The notes under the pieces were generated by a model that saw only the letters and a program-made list of their open reading frames with translations, searched no databases and was not told the DNA's origin. A stretch of 35,017 nucleotides of DNA from an uncultured Victivallis sp. (GTDB lineage: Bacteria > Verrucomicrobiota > Lentisphaeria > Victivallales > Victivallaceae): the NCBI GenBank assembly GCA_944389935.1, contig CALXOE010000044.1, forward strand, positions 1 through 35,017, in the 5' to 3' direction. The position numbers and the translations under genes were made by a program. Positions 30,909 to 35,017 of the stretch are shown here, piece by piece; position 1 is the first letter of the stretch, and every line of letters begins with the position of its first letter.

Positions 30909-32099
30909 ACTTCTGCGCGATTCCAGCAGCAGCCCGAGCGAGATCGGCGCATTGGTCCAGCCCGTGTAGATACTTCCCGCTCCGCCCTCGAAACAGTTGC
31001 CACCGCCCCAGCTGCGCGTGGTGAGATCGTACATCCCCCGCCAGCAGCCGCGGAAGAAGTCCGAGTCACTGCGGTCCTGAATCGAGAGCAGCAGTTCCGC
31101 CTGTTTCCGTTTCGCCGCGGCGACCGCTTCCGAGCGGGTCAGTTCCGCCGCCATCTGCAGCGCGAGAAACGACCAGTTCAGGGTGTAAATCGTGTCGGCG
31201 AGATGTTTCCCTTTCGGAGCTTCATAATGTTCCGCCGGAATGTTTCCCGTCGCCGGATCGAGTTTTGCGAGAATCCGGTCGACGGCCTGTTCCGCCAGAT
31301 CCCAGTCCGCCTGTTCTCCGAATGTGCGATACGCCTCGGCCGCCCCGATGAGCGCATAAGCGTGTTCACTGACCGTGAAGCCGTCCAGCGCTTTGGCGAC
31401 GTAATCGTGATAGCGGCGCACCTCTTCCCGCCACGCCGGAGTCGGTTCCACCTGGTAAGCGCGGCTGAGCGCCATTGTCGCGAGCGATCCCCAGTGCGGC
31501 AATTCGAGCCGCCCGCGCCACTGATGCTCCGGATCTCCCCAGGTGCCGGGCTCTTTCGGATTTTCCGCTCCGAACGTGCGATGCATCGCTCTGAACAGCT
31601 CATCCGCCAGGGTCAACGCCCATTTTGTGAGGTCGTACTTCGCATCGAGTTCCGGCGCGCGTTTCGCAATCGCCAGCGGAATGAAGACGCACCAGGCATT
31701 GTCATCGAAGTAGACGACATCCTCCCATTTGATGTGCGACCAGTTCCAGCTCCCCCGCGGAAACCGCCCGTCGTAACGGTTCAGCAGTCCGCTGCGGAAA
31801 TAGAGAAAGTCGAGGATCGATTCGCCCGTCTTCCGCGCTCCCGCTTTCACGCCGCACTCCCCGGCGTACAGATACAGCAGCGCCGTCTCGAAATTGCAGT
31901 CCGCACGCCGCTGCTCAAGCACATAGCCCTCCGGCGTCGACCGCCATGCCGGAAACTCCCGCAACATCTGCTCCAGCGCCGCTCCATCCGCCACACTCAG
32001 CCGTTCCGCCACGCCCCAGCTCCCATCCGCCGGATCCATCACCCCGGAACGCTCAAACCATTCCAGATTCCGCTCCACCGCTTCGGTCAGTGACTCCAT
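30891..32099 (-). CDS. Six-hairpin ((alpha/alpha)6) glycosidase-like protein
   Basis: Protein of 402 residues, no signal peptide, so probably cytoplasmic. The body has repeated helix pairs rich in aromatics: ADCNFETALLYLYAGECGVK, WNWSHIKWEDVVYFDDNAW (the DDNAW element recalls GH76/GH88/GH105-type enzymes), GRLELPHWGSLATMALSRAY, FTVSEHAYALIGAAEAYRTF, LADTIYTLNWSFLALQ, and RSWGGGNCFEGGAGSIYTGW. I cannot assign a family; cleavage or epimerisation of a short oligosaccharide is the most likely type of activity. It is divergent from a LacI regulator, with an operator-like palindrome just upstream of its start, so it is probably sugar-induced. Confidence 0.65.
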   Translation of the reverse strand: MESLTEAVERNLEWFERSGVMDPADGSWGVAERLSVADGAALEQMLREFPAWRSTPEGYVLEQRRADCNFETALLYLYAGECGVKAGARKTGESILDFLYFRSGLLNRYDGRFPRGSWNWSHIKWEDVVYFDDNAWCVFIPLAIAKRAPELDAKYDLTKWALTLADELFRAMHRTFGAENPKEPGTWGDPEHQWRGRLELPHWGSLATMALSRAYQVEPTPAWREEVRRYHDYVAKALDGFTVSEHAYALIGAAEAYRTFGEQADWDLAEQAVDRILAKLDPATGNIPAEHYEAPKGKHLADTIYTLNWSFLALQMAAELTRSEAVAAAKRKQAELLLSIQDRSDSDFFRGCWRGMYDLTTRSWGGGNCFEGGAGSIYTGWTNAPISLGLLLESRRSSLLDL

Positions 32100-32126
32100 T
32101 GCCCCGCTTCCCTTTTGTTTTTTTGT

Positions 32127-32138
32127 TAAAACATTTTA
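32127..32138. promoter_or_regulatory. Operator-like palindrome for the LacI-family regulator
   Basis: TAAAACATTTTA is a 12-bp inverted repeat with 5-bp arms. It sits between the minus-strand promoter and the ATG at 32099, where a bound LacI repressor would block the glycosidase-like gene. Assignment rests on position. Confidence 0.4.
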
Positions 32139-32153
32139 GTTGACTTCTGGTTT

Positions 32154-32181
32154 AGTATAATCCCGATCGGCGAAAATGCAA
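32154..32181 (-). promoter_or_regulatory. Promoter of the six-hairpin glycosidase-like gene
   Basis: On the minus strand, TTGCAT (32181-32176) and TATACT (32159-32154) with a 16-base spacer. On the plus strand a TATAAT (32156-32161) overlaps the same bases and may serve the LacI gene, but no good -35 stands 16-18 bases before it. Confidence 0.6.
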
Positions 32182-32255
32182 GTCCCCTCTTGCAAAGAAA
32201 AGGGAAATGGATTATTTTAGGAGGAATGAGACGGAATTTCCTTGAGAGGATGCCA

Positions 32256-33242
32256 ATGGCGAAACGGGTGAAACTTGCGGATATCGCACGCGAAGCGGGA
32301 GTGTCGGTGACGGCGGCTTCGTTCTACATCAACGGCAAGGCGGAGCAGTACAAACTCTCGAAAGCGACCTGCGAACGGCTCGAAGCTGCGGTACGCAAAT
32401 ACGATTTTGTGCCGAACCTCTTCGCCCGCGCGATGCAGCAGAATCGCACATTTCTCGTGGGATTGCTCGTTCGTGACCGGATCAACTCCTCGTTCTGGAG
32501 CGACATCGTCGCCGGGATCGAGGACGGGCTTTCCGCATCGGGCTGTCATCTCGTTCTGGCGAGCACCCACACCGATCCGGAGCAGGAGCTGGAAGCGCTC
32601 CGGCAGATGCGGGCGAAAGGCGTGGACGGTTACGTCATCAGCCCCGTTCTTCGTGGCGACGGCGGAGTTCCCAATCTCGAATATCTGCGGAATCTGAACC
32701 GGAATCGCCCCGTCGTCGGATTGAATCTGAACCTCGACGGCATCCCGTCGGTCTACAACGACGACGCTGTCGGCGGCACGCTCGCCGCCGGTTTCCTCTG
32801 GGAGAACGGTCATCGCCGCGTCGCGCTGCTGGGGAATCCGTTCGGTTTCGGACAGCCCCGTTTCCGCGCTTTCGAGGCGTTCTATCGGGAGCGCGGTTTC
32901 GTTCCGCTGCACTTTTCCGGACCGGGGGAGGCGCTTGCCGCGGTCGGGAGTTTCACGGCGGTTTTCTGCCTCCACGACCTGCTCGCAACAGCGCTCTGCA
33001 GCAACGCGACTGCGGCCGGGCTGCGAATCCCCGAGACATTCTCCGTGATCGGATACGATGGTCTTGAATGGCTCAAACTGCTCAATCCCGCTCCGTCAAC
33101 CATCTTTCAGCATAAATATGAACTCGGGAGCGCGGTCGCCACACAGTTGCTGCGCGCATTCGAGACGGGAGCGTGCGAGTCGGTCCGGTTCAAACCGCTC
33201 CTCGTCCCCGGGGGGACCGTAGGCGTCGCCGCTACTTCGTGA
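32256..33242 (+). CDS. LacI-family transcriptional regulator
   Basis: Protein of 328 residues. ATG 32256 (MAKRVKLADIAREAGVSVTA) is preferred because AGAGGA lies seven bases upstream and LacI proteins begin right at this helix-turn-helix; earlier in-frame ATGs at 32226 and 32250 have their SD too close. The hinge-helix region reads ASFYINGKAEQYKLSKATCE, unlike the usual VSRVLNG form, a divergent hinge. The sensor half has the periplasmic-binding-protein fold: LVGLLVRDRINSSFWSDIV, GVDGYVISPVLRG, RRVALLGNPFGFG, FCLHDLLATAL and FSVIGYDGLEWLKLLNPAPS. It likely represses the divergent glycosidase-like gene until a sugar binds. Its 3' end overlaps the convergent transporter gene by 11 bases. Confidence 0.88.
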   Translation: MAKRVKLADIAREAGVSVTAASFYINGKAEQYKLSKATCERLEAAVRKYDFVPNLFARAMQQNRTFLVGLLVRDRINSSFWSDIVAGIEDGLSASGCHLVLASTHTDPEQELEALRQMRAKGVDGYVISPVLRGDGGVPNLEYLRNLNRNRPVVGLNLNLDGIPSVYNDDAVGGTLAAGFLWENGHRRVALLGNPFGFGQPRFRAFEAFYRERGFVPLHFSGPGEALAAVGSFTAVFCLHDLLATALCSNATAAGLRIPETFSVIGYDGLEWLKLLNPAPSTIFQHKYELGSAVATQLLRAFETGACESVRFKPLLVPGGTVGVAATS

Positions 33243-34815
33243 TGACCTGAATGAAGATGGCCAGGATGACGACCGGACCGACGAAACGGATCAGGATTCC
33301 CCAGAGCGTCATGATCGTCAGCCCGGAATTCGCCGCTTCCATGTAGCGCGGCTCCCCGCGGAAGCCGGAGAGCCAGGTGATGAGATTTTCATCAACAAGC
33401 CCGTGCGTCCCCTCACGCAGTTCCCGTCCCGCTTTGCGGGCACCCCAGATCCAGCCGACGAAGATCACCGTCAGCAATCCCATGAGCGGGAGCAGCCAGT
33501 TCGAGGTCAGCTTGTCGAGCAGATCGAACCAGGAGCCGGTCCGGACGTTGAATACGTTCTGGACGAAATGCTCGATTCCGGGCAGATTCTCCCAGTGATT
33601 CGTGCTGTAACAGGTCAGGAATCCGAGCAGCGTGACGCCGAGGAACGTCCCGATCACCGCCGGAACGCGCCGCACTTTGAACTGATCCATGATGAATGTC
33701 ACGCCGCTTTCGAGCAGCGCCGCCGCGCTGGTCAGCGCCGCAATCGTCATCATGAGGAAGAAAAGCCCCGCCCAGAACCAGCCCATGCCGCCCGGAATCC
33801 GGTAGAATGTCGCCGGCAGCACGTTGAAGATCAGTCCCGGACCGGCGTCCGGCGCAAGCTGCATCGCGAACACCGCCGGGAAGATCGCCAGCCCCCCGAG
33901 CAGCGCCGCGAGCGTGTCGAGCGCCACGATCCAGAGCGAGGTCGACAAGATGTTCTCATCCTTGCGCAGATAGCTGCCGTAGGTGATCGTGATTCCCATG
34001 CCGAGGCTCAGCGAATAGAATGCGTGTCCCAGAGCTTCAAGCACCCCCGCAATGCTCAGTTTCGAGAAATCCGGATTCAGGAAAAAACGAATTCCCTCTT
34101 TCGCACCCGGCAGCGTCACGCCGCGGACGATCACCGCCAGCAGCAGAAAGAAGAGCAGCGGCATCAGAACCTTTGAGCACCGTTCGATCCCTTTCCGGAT
34201 TCCGAAGATGATCATCGCCGCAGTCAGCACCATGAAGATGATGAGCTCCGCCGCAATCCTCCCCGGCTCCCGGTCGAGGTAGTGGTTGAATGCCCCGGCC
34301 GCCTCCGACACCTGCGTGAAATGAAGCCCGCCCGTGAACGATCGGTAGACGTAATCGACGATCCATGCCCCCACCACCGCATAGTAGGAGAGAATCAGCA
34401 TCGCCGTGATGAGCGAGATCAGCCCCACCGCCGCAAATCCGAGCCAGACGAAGAGGCACGCCGCCGCAAACAGGATCACCGCAAATCCGTAATGTCCCGA
34501 CGCCGCCAGCGAAACTGCTCCGAGCATCAGCAGCACCCCGATCACGTCCGCCGTCCGCGAACGCTTCAGCTGCAGCGATTTGAATGCTCCGTACGGGTTT
34601 TTCCCCGTCTTGCGGCCGATCGTGATTTCACAGAGCATCAGCGGCAGTCCGAAAAGAAGAATACACCCCAGATAAACCAGTACAAATGCGCCGCCGCCGT
34701 TCATTCCGGTGATGTAGGGGAACTTCCAGATGTTGCCGAGACCGATGGCGGAACCGGCTGCAGCAAGCACGAAACCGAGTTTCCCGCTCCAGCTCTCACG
34801 AGTTTCTGTTGACAT
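33232..34815 (-). CDS. Sodium-dependent transporter, NSS/SNF family
   Basis: Protein of 527 residues; ATG at 34815 with AGGAAAGAG upstream. It carries the NSS N-terminal signature WSGKLGFVLAAAGSAIGLGN followed by IWKFPYITGMNGGGAF, the unwound helix that holds sodium and substrate in LeuT-type carriers. FGLPLMLCEITIGRKTGKNP follows, and ~12 membrane helices can be traced to the end. NSS carriers import amino acids or related solutes with sodium across the inner membrane; the substrate is not readable. It has its own promoter and no functional link to its neighbours is apparent. Confidence 0.92.
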   Translation of the reverse strand: MSTETRESWSGKLGFVLAAAGSAIGLGNIWKFPYITGMNGGGAFVLVYLGCILLFGLPLMLCEITIGRKTGKNPYGAFKSLQLKRSRTADVIGVLLMLGAVSLAASGHYGFAVILFAAACLFVWLGFAAVGLISLITAMLILSYYAVVGAWIVDYVYRSFTGGLHFTQVSEAAGAFNHYLDREPGRIAAELIIFMVLTAAMIIFGIRKGIERCSKVLMPLLFFLLLAVIVRGVTLPGAKEGIRFFLNPDFSKLSIAGVLEALGHAFYSLSLGMGITITYGSYLRKDENILSTSLWIVALDTLAALLGGLAIFPAVFAMQLAPDAGPGLIFNVLPATFYRIPGGMGWFWAGLFFLMMTIAALTSAAALLESGVTFIMDQFKVRRVPAVIGTFLGVTLLGFLTCYSTNHWENLPGIEHFVQNVFNVRTGSWFDLLDKLTSNWLLPLMGLLTVIFVGWIWGARKAGRELREGTHGLVDENLITWLSGFRGEPRYMEAANSGLTIMTLWGILIRFVGPVVILAIFIQVITK

Positions 34816-34854
34816 GGCGTTCTGCTCTTTCCTGAATTGAATCGATATCCTAAT

Positions 34855-34883
34855 ACTATATCACCGTCTGCGCTTCTTTTCAA
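34855..34883 (-). promoter_or_regulatory. Promoter of the NSS transporter gene
   Basis: On the minus strand, TTGAAA (34883-34878), 17 bases, TATAGT (34860-34855), about 40 bases before the ATG. The same hexamers and spacing occur at the cobalamin operon promoter. Confidence 0.8.
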
Positions 34884-34900
34884 TTTACAGACGATTTTTT

Positions 34901-34929
34901 TTGCGCTTTGCAGATTTGCGGTGTATAGT
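34901..34929 (+). promoter_or_regulatory. Promoter at the right edge
   Basis: TTGCGC (34901-34906), 17 bases, TATAGT (34924-34929), divergent from the NSS promoter. GTGTAAATACAG (34928-34939), related to the operator-like repeats at 4097-4125, overlaps its downstream side. Confidence 0.55.
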
Positions 34930-34988
34930 GTAAATACAGACAGGAGATGGTATGATAAATGACTGACGTTCGCGGTTTCTGCTTGCGG

Positions 34989-35017
34989 CGTGTAATTTAT
35001 GGCGATTAACTTACACG
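34989..35017. repeat. Inverted repeat at the window edge
   Basis: CGTGTAA (34989-34995) and TTACACG (35011-35017) are perfect inverted 7-bp arms around a 15-base centre. It may be an operator or a hairpin; the window ends here, so longer pairing cannot be judged. Confidence 0.4.
34999..35017 (+). CDS. Possible first codons of a gene running out of the window
   Basis: ATG 34999 opens MAINLH in a frame with a stop just before it. The start resembles MAMELY of the broken GntR gene at 4144, and both follow a promoter with a TGTAA(A)TACA motif, so a second GntR-type regulator is possible. There is no convincing Shine-Dalgarno directly before it (the AGGAG at 34942-34946 is far upstream), so support is weak. 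Confidence 0.2.

Noticed and set aside
32140..32161. TTGACT / TATAAT as a promoter for the LacI gene
   Set aside because: The spacer is only 10 bases, too short for sigma70; TATAAT may still be used with another upstream element.
33403..34176. Plus-strand open frame opposite the NSS transporter
   Set aside because: Charged, repetitive shadow composition; the minus strand encodes a complete NSS carrier.
34959..35009. 16-codon open frame (MTDVRGFCLRRVIYGD) near the right edge
   Set aside because: Very short, with a distant SD and no support from leader-peptide features such as runs of one amino acid or a following terminator.

Overview
The window is about 35 kb of GC-rich bacterial DNA, most likely from a gut- or sediment-type Lentisphaerota (Victivallis-like) anaerobe. 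Three things point there: two pseudopilin-type proteins with FTLIELL prepilin signals and H-X9-DG-like C-terminal motifs, several glycan-utilisation cassettes each with its own regulator, and an oxygen-independent (early cobalt insertion) cobalamin pathway. The taxonomic call is inference. I saw no rRNA, tRNA, CRISPR array, insertion sequence or phage gene.

Left part (1-10,423), carbohydrate use: a 5'-truncated pseudopilin; a secreted 1,051-residue clan GH-A-like glycoside hydrolase followed by a clear terminator; a strong promoter with tandem operator-like repeats feeding a broken GntR-type regulator whose reading frame collapses into the C-terminal part of a CBM9-like protein; then a ThuA-like protein, an unrecognised 227-residue protein and an MFS sugar transporter. 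A bidirectional terminator separates these from a GH4 glycosidase, which is divergent from an AraC-family regulator over overlapping promoters. The murI gene (glutamate racemase) follows.

Centre (11,307-30,908), the main feature: a sigma70-like promoter, a compact cobalamin riboswitch (aptamer 11,345-11,423, with a downstream hairpin covering the Shine-Dalgarno), and an apparently single collinear transcription unit of about 19.5 kb. Its first gene is not a known B12 gene but a pseudopilin-like H-X9-DG protein with an extraordinary 158-residue leader. It is followed by a small membrane-anchored protein, a BtuFCD-type ABC importer, and then cbiL, a cobD-cobQ fusion, cobA, cbiC, cbiD, cbiET, a cbiF-cbiG fusion, cbiH, cbiA, cbiB, cobC, cobU, cobT, cobS and a DUF523 gene. 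Most genes overlap their neighbours by a few bases, which suggests translational coupling. Cobaltochelatase (CbiK/CbiX) and precorrin-6A reductase (CbiJ) are not in the window.

Right part (30,891-35,017): a six-hairpin glycosidase-like enzyme divergent from a LacI-family regulator, and an NSS-family sodium-dependent transporter, each overlapping its convergent neighbour at the 3' ends. At the right edge there is a promoter with the same TGTAA(A)TACA-type motif seen at the broken GntR gene, and possibly the first codons of another regulator.

The most interesting hypothesis is that the pseudopilin and the small membrane protein, being the first genes under the B12 riboswitch and directly upstream of the ABC importer, are part of an undescribed surface cobalamin-acquisition system.
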